Assembly: GCA_964449455.1 (NCBI GenBank)
Contig: CAYUYV010000121.1
Coordinates: 1 to 15,835, forward strand
Direction: 5' to 3'
DNA: 15,835 nucleotides
Source of the DNA: CAYUYV01 sp964449455
GTDB taxonomy: Bacteria > Pseudomonadota > Alphaproteobacteria > JAJFIK01
Both the position numbers and the translations under genes were made by a program. This document shows, in pieces, positions 6,131 through 13,415 of this stretch (position 1 is its first letter; each line of letters starts with the position of its first letter). The notes beneath the pieces were generated by a model. It worked only from the letters and a program-made list of their open reading frames with translations. It was not told where the DNA came from and did not search any database.

Positions 6131-6688
6131 TTACTCGATGGCGCCGGCGCTTTCAGCCGGGCCGTCACTGCGGCGCGCGATGATTTCACTGACCTTCTTG
6201 CCGCGCTTGGCCGCGATGGTCCGCGGTGACATTTCTTTCTTCAGGGCGTCAAAAGTGGCGCGAACCATATTGTAGGGGTTGGCCGTGCCAAGCGACTTGG
6301 CAACCACGTCCTGAACGCCGAGCGTTTCGAACACGGCGCGCATCGGGCCGCCGGCGATGATCCCCGTTCCCGGAGGCGCCGAGCGCAGAACCACCTTACC
6401 CGCACCATGGCGTCCTTCGATGTCGTGGTGCAGGGTGCGGCCCTCACGCAAGGGCACACGGATCATGTTCCGCTTGGCGGAGTCCGTCGCCTTACGAATT
6501 GCCTCGGGCACCTCACGGGCCTTGCCATGGCCGAAACCAACCCGGCCTTTCTGGTCACCCAACACAACAAGGGCCGCGAAACCGAAGCGCCGGCCACCCT
6601 TCACCACTTTCGCGACACGGTTGATGTGCACGAGCTTGTCGACAAACTCGTTGTCCCGATCATCGCGATCCCGATCTCCGCGTGCCAC
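6131..6688 (-). CDS. rpsE: 30S ribosomal protein S5
   Basis: S5 contributes to the mRNA entry channel and decoding fidelity. The 185-residue product has the double-stranded RNA-binding-like N-terminal domain with VVKGGRRFGFAALVVLGD (about 28–45) and GRVGFGHGKAREVPEAI; the VKGGRR loop, where spectinomycin resistance changes arise in E. coli, looks wild type. The N-terminus is charged (MARGDRDRDDRDNEF) and the C-terminus extends past the E. coli end (167 residues) with SDGPAESAGAIE. The start is GTG at 6688 with AAGGA 8 bases upstream. Confidence 0.97.
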   Translation of the reverse strand: MARGDRDRDDRDNEFVDKLVHINRVAKVVKGGRRFGFAALVVLGDQKGRVGFGHGKAREVPEAIRKATDSAKRNMIRVPLREGRTLHHDIEGRHGAGKVVLRSAPPGTGIIAGGPMRAVFETLGVQDVVAKSLGTANPYNMVRATFDALKKEMSPRTIAAKRGKKVSEIIARRSDGPAESAGAIE

Positions 6689-6706
6689 GTTCTTCTTCCT
6701 TCCGTG

Positions 6707-6740
6707 TCCTTACCGCGCCTGTGTCCTTGCAGCGCCTGTG
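6707..6740 (-). repeat. 17 bp imperfect tandem duplication before rpsE
   Basis: On the minus strand CACAGGCGCTGCAAGGA (6740–6724) is followed at once by CACAGGCGCGGTAAGGA (6723–6707), identical at 15 of 17 positions. Each copy ends in AAGGA, a Shine-Dalgarno core. A third AAGGA, the one correctly spaced for rpsE, follows 10 bases later. The copies sit in the 96 bp rplR–rpsE gap. Confidence 0.85.
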
Positions 6741-6784
6741 CCGGCGAGCCGGTCCTCACCGCGCGGGCGGCTGATACGCCGTCT

Positions 6785-7147
6785 TCAGAATTTCAACCCA
6801 CCTTCACGGGCCGCATCCGCCAGGGCCTTCACCCGGCCATGAAACAGGTAACCGCCGCGGTCGAAGATCACATCCGTAACCCCCGCAGCCTTGGCTCGTT
6901 CAGCGATCATCTTGCCGACTTCGACAGCGGCCGATTGGTTACCGCCGGAGGCAAGCTTTTCGCGCATGTCCTTCTCGATCGACGACGCGGAAGCCAGCGT
7001 GCTACCGGCGCGATCATCAATGATCTGGGCATAGATGTGGTTCGCGGAGCGGAACACGCTCAAACGCGGCTTTCCATTCGCCAGCTTGCGCAGCTTCGTC
7101 CGTGTACGCGCCTTGCGACGCTCGAACAGTTTCAAATTCTTGCTCAT
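6785..7147 (-). CDS. rplR: 50S ribosomal protein L18
   Basis: L18 binds 5S rRNA with L5. The 120-residue product shows the basic N-terminus (FERRKARTRTKLRKLANG), KPRLSVFRSANHIYAQIIDD and the conserved end FDRGGYLFHGRVKALADAAR with GGLKF. Length is standard (117–120). The next gene, rpsE, is 96 bp away, longer than most gaps here, and that gap carries a tandem duplication. Confidence 0.97.
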   Translation of the reverse strand: MSKNLKLFERRKARTRTKLRKLANGKPRLSVFRSANHIYAQIIDDRAGSTLASASSIEKDMREKLASGGNQSAAVEVGKMIAERAKAAGVTDVIFDRGGYLFHGRVKALADAAREGGLKF

Positions 7148-7195
7148 GACACCCTTCCCGGACGCTATCCGTGAACCGGAGCAATCCCCGGGCCT

Positions 7196-7729
7196 TTACT
7201 TCTTCTTGCCTTCCTTCCGGAAGATGAACTCGTCGACATATTTCACGCCTTTGCCCTTGTAGGGCTCGGGTGGGCGATAGCGCCGGATCTCGGCAGCCAC
7301 CTGCCCCACTCTTTGTTTGTCGATCCCGCTGACCCTGATCGAGGTCGGCTTTTCGCACTTGATCTCGATGCCTTCCGGGATCGGATAAAGCACGTCATGG
7401 CTGAAGCCGAGCTGGAGCTGCAGATTATTGCCCTGGACCTGGGCGCGATAGCCGACCCCGTTGACTTCAAGTTCCTTAGAAAAACCTTCCGTCACGCCAT
7501 GGATCATGTTGGCGATCAAGGTGCGTTGCATGCCCCACATGCCGCGCGCCGTCGGGCCATCATCCACCGGCGTAACGGTGATGCCGTCATCCCCAAGCGC
7601 CACGGTCACACTGTCGACCAAAGTCAGCTCAAGGGTGCCTTTCGGTCCCTTCACGGACACTGTCCGATCCTTCACCGTCGGCGTCACCCCATTGGGTATG
7701 GGAATGGGCTGCTTTCCGATCCGCGACAT
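7196..7729 (-). CDS. rplF: 50S ribosomal protein L6
   Basis: L6 lies at the base of the L7/L12 stalk by the sarcin-ricin loop. The 177-residue product equals the E. coli length and starts MSRIGKQPIPIPNGV; later ELEVNGVGYRAQVQGNNLQLQLGFSH and the C-terminal RYRPPEPYKGKGVKYVDE are the conserved L6 signatures. ATG at 7729 has AAGGTGA just upstream; a GTG two codons earlier lies within that Shine-Dalgarno and was rejected. Two duplicated L6 domains are visible. Confidence 0.97.
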   Translation of the reverse strand: MSRIGKQPIPIPNGVTPTVKDRTVSVKGPKGTLELTLVDSVTVALGDDGITVTPVDDGPTARGMWGMQRTLIANMIHGVTEGFSKELEVNGVGYRAQVQGNNLQLQLGFSHDVLYPIPEGIEIKCEKPTSIRVSGIDKQRVGQVAAEIRRYRPPEPYKGKGVKYVDEFIFRKEGKKK

Positions 7730-7783
7730 GATCACCTTCCACGCAAGACGACTGCGTGCTCCCTCAATACCATCCGTGCTGCC

Positions 7784-8182
7784 TTAATAGACAGTACACA
7801 ACACTTCGCCGCCCACATTCTCCGTGCGCGCGTCCGCATCGGACATCACGCCCTTGGGCGTCGACAGAATGGAAATGCCAAGGCCGTTACGCACCCGCGG
7901 CAGATCCTTGATAGACGAGTACACCCGGCGGCCAGGCTTCGAGACCCGCTTGATCTCCGAAATGACAGGCTCGCCTTCGTAGTATTTGAGTTCGATCTCG
8001 AACTCGGCCTGGGCGCCGCCCGTTTCCACACGGAGATATCCCCGGATAAAGCCTTCGCTTTCGAGCACGTTCAGAACATTTTCGCGCAAGCTGGATGCCG
8101 GCGTGACAACTTTAGACTTGCGCCGCATCTGACCGTTGCGGATACGGGTGAGCATATCACCCAAAGGATCGGTCATCGTCAT
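7784..8182 (-). CDS. rpsH: 30S ribosomal protein S8
   Basis: S8 binds helix 21 of 16S rRNA and in E. coli represses spc translation by binding the L5 start region. The 132-residue product reads MTMTDPLGDMLTRIRNGQ, then RVSKPGRRVYSSIKDLPRVR and GISILSTPKGVMSD, all family hallmarks. The alignment with the family favours ATG at 8182; a second ATG two codons later is possible. AAGGAG lies about 14 bases from the first ATG, a little far. The C-terminal GGEVLCTVY is the rRNA-binding end. Confidence 0.97.
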   Translation of the reverse strand: MTMTDPLGDMLTRIRNGQMRRKSKVVTPASSLRENVLNVLESEGFIRGYLRVETGGAQAEFEIELKYYEGEPVISEIKRVSKPGRRVYSSIKDLPRVRNGLGISILSTPKGVMSDADARTENVGGEVLCTVY

Positions 8183-8200
8183 GGCGAGATCCCGCGCTCC

Positions 8201-8506
8201 TTACCAGCTTGATTTCACGAGCCCGGGGACGAGCCCCTTGGCCCCCAGTTCGCGAAGGGCGATCCGAGACATTTTCAGTTTGCGATAGAAGGCGTGAGGC
8301 CGTCCGGACACGTCGCACCGGTTCTTGATGCGGGTCGGATTGCCATTGCGCGGCATTTCAGCAAGCTTCAGCCGGGCCCGGAAACGCTCTTCGGGTGGCA
8401 GCTCATTGTCATTGGCAATCGCCTTCAAGCGTTCGCGCCGACCGGCCGTTTTCTTGACCATGTGTTCGCGCCGCTTGTTCTTTTCCACCATGGCTTTCTT
8501 TGCCAT
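8201..8506 (-). CDS. rpsN: 30S ribosomal protein S14 (zinc-free long form)
   Basis: S14 lies in the 30S head. The 101-residue product is the same length as the E. coli protein and has RIKNRCDVSGRPHAFYRKLKMSR near residue 60–82. Only a single cysteine is present in that region, so the CxxC pairs of the zinc-binding short form are absent. ATG at 8506 was chosen over a GTG one codon upstream because GGAGG lies 6 bases before it. The gene is 74 bp after rplE and 18 bp before rpsH. Confidence 0.97.
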   Translation of the reverse strand: MAKKAMVEKNKRREHMVKKTAGRRERLKAIANDNELPPEERFRARLKLAEMPRNGNPTRIKNRCDVSGRPHAFYRKLKMSRIALRELGAKGLVPGLVKSSW

Positions 8507-8580
8507 CACTCACCTCCATCGCCGGGCCCCATGCAGAACCACTCGCGCCGTCCAGGGCATCCTTGCCCGGGGGACTTCAG

Positions 8581-9174
8581 TCACTTCGTGAACGGAAACT
8601 TGAACAGGCTCAACAATTCCCGTGCTTCGTCATTCGTCGGTGCCGTGGTGCACACGATGATGTCCATGCCCCAGATCTGGTCGACCTTGTCGTAGTTGAT
8701 CTCGGGAAAGACGATGTGTTCCTTAATGCCCATGGCGTAGTTGCCCCGGCCGTCAAAGCTCTTGCCATTCAGGCCACGGAAGTCCCTCACCCGCGGCAAA
8801 GCGATAGTCACCAGCCGGTCGATGAATTCGAACATGCGGTCGCGCCGCAACGTCACTTTCACCCCGAGGGGCATGTTCTCGCGCACCTTGAAGCCGGCGA
8901 TCGACTTTTTGGCCCGGTTGACCACGGGCTTTTGGCCAGCGATGGCCTGAAGATCGTTGAACGCCGACTGAACTTTCTTGGTGTCGTTCACGGCTTCACC
9001 GACACCCATATTCAGCACGACCTTATCAAGCCGCGGGATCATCATCGCGTTCGAGTAGCCGAATTTTTCCTGCAGCTTGGGCCGCATTTCTTCCCAATAA
9101 GCCGTCTTCAGCCGGGGAATATATTTGTCTTCCGCGCCGGCTTCAGGGCTCGTTTCGACATCACTCTCAGACAT
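8581..9174 (-). CDS. rplE: 50S ribosomal protein L5, with N-terminal extension
   Basis: L5 binds 5S rRNA in the central protuberance and contacts P-site tRNA. The 197-residue product has the conserved core PRLDKVVLNMGVGEAVNDTKK (about 48–68), RAKKSIAGFKVRENMPLGVKVTLR and RDFRGLNGKSFDGRGNY. E. coli L5 has 179 residues; the difference is an N-terminal acidic stretch, MSESDVETSPEAGAEDK. That extension is supported by a very strong Shine-Dalgarno, GGGGAGG, 6–7 bases before the ATG at 9174. The start overlaps rplX by 8 bases. Confidence 0.97.
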   Translation of the reverse strand: MSESDVETSPEAGAEDKYIPRLKTAYWEEMRPKLQEKFGYSNAMMIPRLDKVVLNMGVGEAVNDTKKVQSAFNDLQAIAGQKPVVNRAKKSIAGFKVRENMPLGVKVTLRRDRMFEFIDRLVTIALPRVRDFRGLNGKSFDGRGNYAMGIKEHIVFPEINYDKVDQIWGMDIIVCTTAPTNDEARELLSLFKFPFTK

Positions 9175-9490
9175 CGATCACCTCCCCGGATTTCTTCGCG
9201 AACCGCACCTTTCGGCCATCCTCAAGAGTCCGGTAGCCGACGCGGGTCATGGCGCCCGATGTGGGATCCACATGGGCGAGGTTTGACAGATGGATTGGCG
9301 CTTCCTTGCGGATCAGACCACCGGAATCCTTCTGAGTCTGGCGCTGGTGCCGGGTGATCATATTGACCCCTTGCACGATCGCCCGATTTTCCGTGGGCAT
9401 GACCTTCAGGATCTCTCCCTTTTTGCCCTTGTCGCGCCCAGCGCGGACCAGGACCTGGTCACCCTTTTTGAACCGTACTTTCACCGTCAT
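9167..9490 (-). CDS. rplX: 50S ribosomal protein L24
   Basis: L24 is one of the two assembly initiators of the 50S subunit. The 107-residue product carries the KOW motif near the start (KGDQVLVRAGRDKGKKGEIL, about 9–28) and the NMITRHQRQTQKDSGGLI segment. The start ATG has AAGGA 9 bases upstream. Its 3' end overlaps the rplE start by 8 bases, so the rplE Shine-Dalgarno (GGAGGTGAT) lies inside rplX codons and the two are likely coupled. Confidence 0.97.
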   Translation of the reverse strand: MTVKVRFKKGDQVLVRAGRDKGKKGEILKVMPTENRAIVQGVNMITRHQRQTQKDSGGLIRKEAPIHLSNLAHVDPTSGAMTRVGYRTLEDGRKVRFAKKSGEVIDV

Positions 9491-9548
9491 TGTCGGTCGT
9501 CCTTGCCGTCCCCGCGCCCTGAGCGCCTGGACCCTGGTCCCTGTGCGT

Positions 9549-9917
9549 TCAGAGCACTTCCGGTGCCAGGGAAATGATCTTCATTTGGTTACGCCCGCGC
9601 AGTTCCCGGGGCACAGGGCCAAAAATCCGGGTACCGATAGGCTCGCCCTGCTTGTTCACCAGAACCGCAGCGTTCCGGTCGAAACGCATGGCGGAGCCGT
9701 CTGGCCGGCGGATTTCCTTGGCGGTGCGCACGACAACAGCGCGCATCACATCGCCCTTCTTCACCCGGCCGCGGGGAATGGCTTCCTTGACGCTGACCAC
9801 GATGATGTCGCCGACATGGGCATATTTGCGCTTGGCGCCGCCGAGCACCTTGATGCACTGGACGCGCCGGGCCCCGGAATTGTCGGCGACGTCCAAATTG
9901 GTCTGCATCTGGATCAT
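9549..9917 (-). CDS. rplN: 50S ribosomal protein L14
   Basis: L14 forms intersubunit bridge B8 and is the docking site of the silencing factor RsfS. The 122 residues match the family exactly in length. MIQMQTNLDVADNSGARRVQCIKVLGG is the family start, and the C-terminal segment VPRELRGRNQMKIISLAPEVL is standard. GAGGAG lies 9 bases before the ATG. It is the first gene of the spc block and follows the largest gap in the S10–spc stretch before secY. Confidence 0.98.
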   Translation of the reverse strand: MIQMQTNLDVADNSGARRVQCIKVLGGAKRKYAHVGDIIVVSVKEAIPRGRVKKGDVMRAVVVRTAKEIRRPDGSAMRFDRNAAVLVNKQGEPIGTRIFGPVPRELRGRNQMKIISLAPEVL

Positions 9918-10039
9918 GGGTCCACTCTCCTCACACCACCGACCCTACCGGCCAGCCGCCCCGGACCACGGGGCTTTGTCGTTCAGGCCTGGCTGCGCCA
10001 AAGCCGTTACACTTCTAGGCAGTCAGCCCGAAGCCACAG
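9918..10039 (-). other. S10/spc boundary gap with hairpin
   Basis: This 122 bp gap lies where the S10 and spc operons divide in E. coli. It holds a perfect 6 bp GC stem (arms 9969–9974 and 9958–9963, GCCCCG/CGGGGC, loop of 5) about 40 bases before the rplN start. There is no T tract on the transcribed side and no clear -35/-10 pair. A 9-base direct repeat (AGCCCGAAG at 10025–10033 and 10042–10050) straddles the rpsQ stop. It could hold a regulatory leader, but nothing proves it. Confidence 0.4.
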
Positions 10040-10300
10040 TTAGCCCGAAGACGATGTGTCCTCAGCACCGACCCGACCCAGCACCATCCACCGCTTCAGC
10101 TTCGAGAGGGGACGGGTCTCCTGAATACGCACCTCATCACCCACCTTGTAGGCATTGTCCTGGTCATGGGCGTGGTAGCGCTTTGACGTCCGCACGGTCT
10201 TCTTCATCACTGGATGCGTGTAACGCCGTTCCACCAGGACCACGACGGTCTGATTGTTCTTGTCGCTCACTACGCGGCCCTGCAGGACTCGTTTTGGCAC
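10040..10300 (-). CDS. rpsQ: 30S ribosomal protein S17
   Basis: S17 is a primary 16S rRNA binder of the OB-fold type in the 30S body. The 86-residue product reads MPKRVLQGRVVSDKNNQTVV and contains RRYTHPVMKKTVRTSKRYHAHD, typical of the family (E. coli has 84). The start is GTG at 10300: it aligns with the family start and has GAGGAG 7 bases upstream. A longer reading from a TTG at 10315 would translate the Shine-Dalgarno itself, so it was rejected. This is the last gene of the S10 block; a 122 bp gap follows. Confidence 0.95.
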   Translation of the reverse strand: MPKRVLQGRVVSDKNNQTVVVLVERRYTHPVMKKTVRTSKRYHAHDQDNAYKVGDEVRIQETRPLSKLKRWMVLGRVGAEDTSSSG

Positions 10301-10336
10301 GTCACATCTCCTCAAAAATCATCACGCTGCAGACCA

Positions 10337-10603
10337 TCAATCCTGCGCTGTATCCACGGCCTGTTCCGAGGCCGCGCCCTGATCATCTCCGGCCACTGCC
10401 ACGCTGCCATCCGCCGTCATCGCGCGCTGTTTCATGATCGTCCTAATCCGCGCCACGTCACGCCGGATCAGGCGGGACCGGGTCGTGTTTTCAAGCTGTC
10501 CGGTCGCCCGCTGAAAGCGCAGATTGAACTGCTCCCGCTTCAACTTGTTCAGCTCATCAAGCAGCTGATCGTCACTCAGATCACGTATTTCGGCGGCTTT
10601 CAT
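10337..10603 (-). CDS. rpmC: 50S ribosomal protein L29, with C-terminal extension
   Basis: L29 sits at the tunnel exit beside L23. The 88-residue product starts MKAAEIRDLSDDQLLDELNK and shows the two-helix coiled core LKREQFNLRFQRATGQLENT followed by VARIRTIMKQR. The family is normally 60–70 residues; here about 26 extra residues (63–88), rich in Ala, Gly, Asp and Gln, follow the core. ATG at 10603 was chosen over a TTG four codons upstream because that TTG lies inside the Shine-Dalgarno region (GGAGAAGG) of the ATG. The gene lies between rplP and rpsQ as usual. Confidence 0.95.
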   Translation of the reverse strand: MKAAEIRDLSDDQLLDELNKLKREQFNLRFQRATGQLENTTRSRLIRRDVARIRTIMKQRAMTADGSVAVAGDDQGAASEQAVDTAQD

Positions 10604-10631
10604 GGCCTTCTCCAACTCTGTACCCGGACCG

Positions 10632-11045
10632 TCAGTCCACCAGGCGCTGCACGAAGCGGCAGCGCACCGGCAATTTCATGGCTCCAAGGCGCAGGGCTTC
10701 CCGGGCGATCGGCTCAGGAACACCGTCAATCTCAAACATGATCCGGCCAGGCTTGACTTTGGCCGCCCAGAATTCAGGCGAGCCCTTACCCTTACCCATG
10801 CGGACTTCCGTCGGCTTGGACGAGACCGGCAGATCCGGGAAGATCCGGATCCAGACACGCCCCGCCCGCTTCATGTGACGGGTGATGGCCCGACGGGCGG
10901 CCTCGATCTGGCGCGCGGTAATCCGCTGCGGCTCGACCGCCTTCAAACCGAAAGCGCCGAAATTGAGATCCGTTCCGCCCTTGGCAAAGCCGTGGATCCG
11001 TCCCTTATGGGCCTTCCGAAATTTTGTGCGTTTGGGCTGCAACAT
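10632..11045 (-). CDS. rplP: 50S ribosomal protein L16
   Basis: L16 is a late-assembling protein near the A-site tRNA elbow and the central protuberance. The 137 residues match the family (136–137). Key stretches are MLQPKRTKFRKAHKGRIHG at the start, RVWIRIFPDLPVSSKPTEVR near the middle and MGKGKGSPEFWAAKVKPGR, the loop that contains the arginine hydroxylated by YcfD in E. coli. AGGA lies about 9 bases before the ATG. The partner rpmC follows after 28 bp. Confidence 0.97.
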   Translation of the reverse strand: MLQPKRTKFRKAHKGRIHGFAKGGTDLNFGAFGLKAVEPQRITARQIEAARRAITRHMKRAGRVWIRIFPDLPVSSKPTEVRMGKGKGSPEFWAAKVKPGRIMFEIDGVPEPIAREALRLGAMKLPVRCRFVQRLVD

Positions 11046-11092
11046 GGTGGTTCATCCTGACTCAGACTGTCCGTATGGCTCGCGGCCAGGGC

Positions 11093-11827
11093 TCAGCGAT
11101 TATCCCGATCGCGGTCCCGGTCCCGATCGCGGCGGCCACCGCCACCCCCGCCGGACTCCTGGAGCTCTTGCATTCGCCGGTCCTGGGCCATTGGATCATG
11201 CTCAAGGATCTCACCCTTGAAAATCCAAACCTTGATGCCGCTGGCACCATAAGTCGTGAAGGCCGTCGCCGTGCCGTAATCAATGTCGGCCCGGAGGGTG
11301 TGAAGGGGCACGCGCCCTTCGCGATACCATTCTGTCCGGGCAATTTCCGCGCCACCAAGACGTCCGGCACAATTGATCCGGATGCCCTGGGCGCCAAGGC
11401 GCATGGCCGACTGAACGGCCCGCTTCATGGCCCGGCGGAACGCCACACGGCGCTCAAGCTGCTGGGCGATGTTCTCCGCCACGAGGGTCGCATCGATCTC
11501 GGGCTTGCGGATCTCGATAATGTTCAGGAACACTTCGCTGTCTGTGAACTGACCAAGATCCTTGCGCAGCTTGTCGATGTCCGCGCCCTTCTTCCCGATC
11601 ACGACACCAGGGCGCGCCGTGTAAAGGGAGACTCGGCACTTTTTGTGAGGCCGCTCAATGACGATCCTGGAAATGCCGGCCTGCTTCAGGCGCTTTTGCA
11701 AATAAGCCCGGATGCGCAGATCTTCGTGCACCAGCTTTCCGTATTCCGCCTTGGGCGCGTACCAGCGAGAATCCCAGGTGCGATTGATCCCAAGCCGCAG
11801 ACCGATCGGATTGACTTTCTGACCCAT
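11093..11827 (-). CDS. rpsC: 30S ribosomal protein S3, with Gly-rich and Arg-Asp repeat tail
   Basis: S3 lines the mRNA entry channel and, with S4, provides the ribosomal mRNA helicase activity. The 244-residue product starts MGQKVNPIGLRLGINRTWDS, has the KH domain motif VVIGKKGADIDKL (about 65–80) and RRAMKRAVQSAMRLGAQGI, which carries the basic residues equivalent to E. coli R131, R132 and K135. The C-terminus departs from E. coli: after the conserved GIKVWIFKGEIL comes a tail with six glycines and then alternating Arg-Asp (RRDRDRDRDRDNR). The underlying DNA is a simple repeat of CGG/CGC and GAC/GAT codons. It starts inside the rplV stop and ends 47 bp before rplP. Confidence 0.97.
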   Translation of the reverse strand: MGQKVNPIGLRLGINRTWDSRWYAPKAEYGKLVHEDLRIRAYLQKRLKQAGISRIVIERPHKKCRVSLYTARPGVVIGKKGADIDKLRKDLGQFTDSEVFLNIIEIRKPEIDATLVAENIAQQLERRVAFRRAMKRAVQSAMRLGAQGIRINCAGRLGGAEIARTEWYREGRVPLHTLRADIDYGTATAFTTYGASGIKVWIFKGEILEHDPMAQDRRMQELQESGGGGGGRRDRDRDRDRDNR

Positions 11828-12207
11828 TACGCTGTCTCCGCCGGTTCACGCACGACAATCGTCAGCTGACTGAACGGTTTCTGGATGCGCCCCACACGAC
11901 CCCGCGCACGCGGCCGGAAGCGCTTCATCACAAGGTTCTTGCCCACATAGGCCTCGGCGACGACCAGCTCGTCCACATCGAGGTCATGATTGTTCTCCGC
12001 ATTCGCAATGGCCGACTCGAGCACTTTCTTCACGTCGAGCGCGATGCGCTTGCGCGAGAAGGTCAGGTCAGCCAGCGCCCGATCAACCTTCTTACCCCGG
12101 ATCAACTGGGCCACGAGATTGAGCTTTTGGGGGCTGACCCGGATCATCCGGCCCACGGCGCGGGCCTCGTTGTCGGGCAGTCTGCGTTCCGCCTTAAGCT
12201 TGCCCAT
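11827..12207 (-). CDS. rplV: 50S ribosomal protein L22
   Basis: The 126-residue product contains the L22 core: IRVSPQKLNLVAQLIRGKKV, then VLESAIANAENNH, then VGKNLVMKRFRPRARGRVGR, the last forming the beta-hairpin that reaches into the exit tunnel near L4. It is longer than E. coli L22 (110), mostly through a few extra N- and C-terminal residues, as usual in this class. The stop TAA overlaps the rpsC ATG by one base (TAATG). The hairpin looks wild type, without the deletions linked to macrolide resistance. Confidence 0.96.
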   Translation of the reverse strand: MGKLKAERRLPDNEARAVGRMIRVSPQKLNLVAQLIRGKKVDRALADLTFSRKRIALDVKKVLESAIANAENNHDLDVDELVVAEAYVGKNLVMKRFRPRARGRVGRIQKPFSQLTIVVREPAETA

Positions 12208-12210
12208 GGG

Positions 12211-12489
12211 TTACTTCCTTTTCGCCTTCTTATCCGCCATGTGACCGTAATAGGTCCGGGTCGGAGAGAACTCACCCAGCTTGTGGCCGATCATGTCTTC
12301 GGTGATCAGCACCGGCACAAATTTCTTGCCGTTATAGACACCAAAGGTCAGACCAATGAACTGGGGCAGGATCGTCGACCGGCGGCTCCAGGTCTTGATG
12401 ACGTCCTTACGACCCGACTCAAGCGCGGCTTCCGCCTTTTTCAGCAGATATCCGTCGACAAATGGGCCTTTCCAAACCGAACGGGGCAC
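12211..12489 (-). CDS. rpsS: 30S ribosomal protein S19
   Basis: S19 sits in the 30S head, contacts S13 and takes part in the bridge to the 50S. The 92 residues match the family length and the sequence (MPRSVWKGPFVDGYLL at the start, then KTWSRRSTILPQFIGLTFGV, then IGHKLGEFSPTRTYYGH) is textbook. The start codon is GTG at 12489, with AGGAG 8 bases upstream. Only three bases separate its stop from the rplV start, so the two are probably co-translated. Confidence 0.97.
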   Translation of the reverse strand: MPRSVWKGPFVDGYLLKKAEAALESGRKDVIKTWSRRSTILPQFIGLTFGVYNGKKFVPVLITEDMIGHKLGEFSPTRTYYGHMADKKAKRK

Positions 12490-12517
12490 GATGACGTCTC
12501 CTTACCGAATCTCTCGC

Positions 12518-13357
12518 TCAGCGCTTCGACTTGCGTTCGTGGCGGCTGCGCAGAATGTATTTGTCCGTGGACTTGTTGGACCGGGTCCGCTTGCCCTTGG
12601 TCGGCTTGCCCCACGGGGTCACTGGATGGCGTCCACCTGAGGTGCGGCCTTCACCACCACCATGGGGGTGGTCGACCGGGTTCATGGCCACGCCGCGCAC
12701 GGCCGGACGCCGGCCCAGCCAGCGGGCCCGGCCCGCCTTGGACAGGTTCGTGTTCGCATGATCCGGGTTCGACACGGCCCCCACCGTGGCCATGCATTCG
12801 GACCGAACCACCCGCTGCTCGCCGGAGGACAAGCGCAAAATGGCGTAGCTGAGATCCCGGCCCACAAGCTGGGCATAGGTGCCGGCAGAGCGGGCAATCT
12901 TGCCGCCGGCGCCGGGCTTCAGCTCGATATTGTGAATGATCGTCCCGATGGGAATGGCCGAAAGTGGCATCGCATTGCCCGGCTTCACATCCACCTTGGC
13001 GCCGGCCAGGACCTGGTCACCCGCCTTGAGGCGCTGGGGCGCCAGAATGTAAGCGAGCTCACCGTCTTCATATTTGATCAGAGCAATGAAGGCTGTCCGG
13101 TTCGGATCATATTCCAGCCGCTCCACTGTAGCCGGTACATCGAATTTCTTCCGGCGGAAATCGATGACCCGATAAAGGCGCTTGTGACCGCCACCGCGAC
13201 GGCGCGCCGTAACCCGGCCCGTATTGTTCCGCCCACCCTTCTTGGTCAGACCCTGGGTGAGAGTCTTTTCCGGGCGACCCGAATGGAGTGCGGACCGGTC
13301 GATCAGCACCAGGCCGCGCTGGCCCGGGGTCATCGGTTTATATGTCTTCAGTGCCAT
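12518..13357 (-). CDS. rplB: 50S ribosomal protein L2
   Basis: L2 is a primary 23S rRNA binder needed for subunit joining and peptidyl transferase activity. The 279-residue product starts MALKTYKPMTPGQRGLV, has the oligonucleotide-binding fold segment YRVIDFRRKKFDVPATVERL (about 60–80) and the strictly conserved C-terminal region with AMNPVDHPHGGGEGRTSGG around residue 225–245, which includes the essential histidine. The length is close to the family norm (273–280). The start ATG has GAGG about 10 bases upstream. Residues and codon use are ordinary. Confidence 0.98.
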   Translation of the reverse strand: MALKTYKPMTPGQRGLVLIDRSALHSGRPEKTLTQGLTKKGGRNNTGRVTARRRGGGHKRLYRVIDFRRKKFDVPATVERLEYDPNRTAFIALIKYEDGELAYILAPQRLKAGDQVLAGAKVDVKPGNAMPLSAIPIGTIIHNIELKPGAGGKIARSAGTYAQLVGRDLSYAILRLSSGEQRVVRSECMATVGAVSNPDHANTNLSKAGRARWLGRRPAVRGVAMNPVDHPHGGGEGRTSGGRHPVTPWGKPTKGKRTRSNKSTDKYILRSRHERKSKR

Positions 13358-13384
13358 GGGTCACTCGCCTCACTCTCAACGCGG

Positions 13385-13400
13385 CGCCCCCACCGGGGCG
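13385..13400 (-). other. Small GC hairpin between rplW and rplB
   Basis: Arms 13395–13400 and 13385–13390 (CGCCCC/GGGGCG on the minus strand) form a perfect 6 bp stem with a GGTG tetraloop in the 58 bp gap. There is no T tract, so it is not a terminator. It may affect mRNA folding or processing, or be chance in GC-rich DNA. Confidence 0.3.
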
Positions 13401-13415
13401 GCTCCCCGCCAGACC

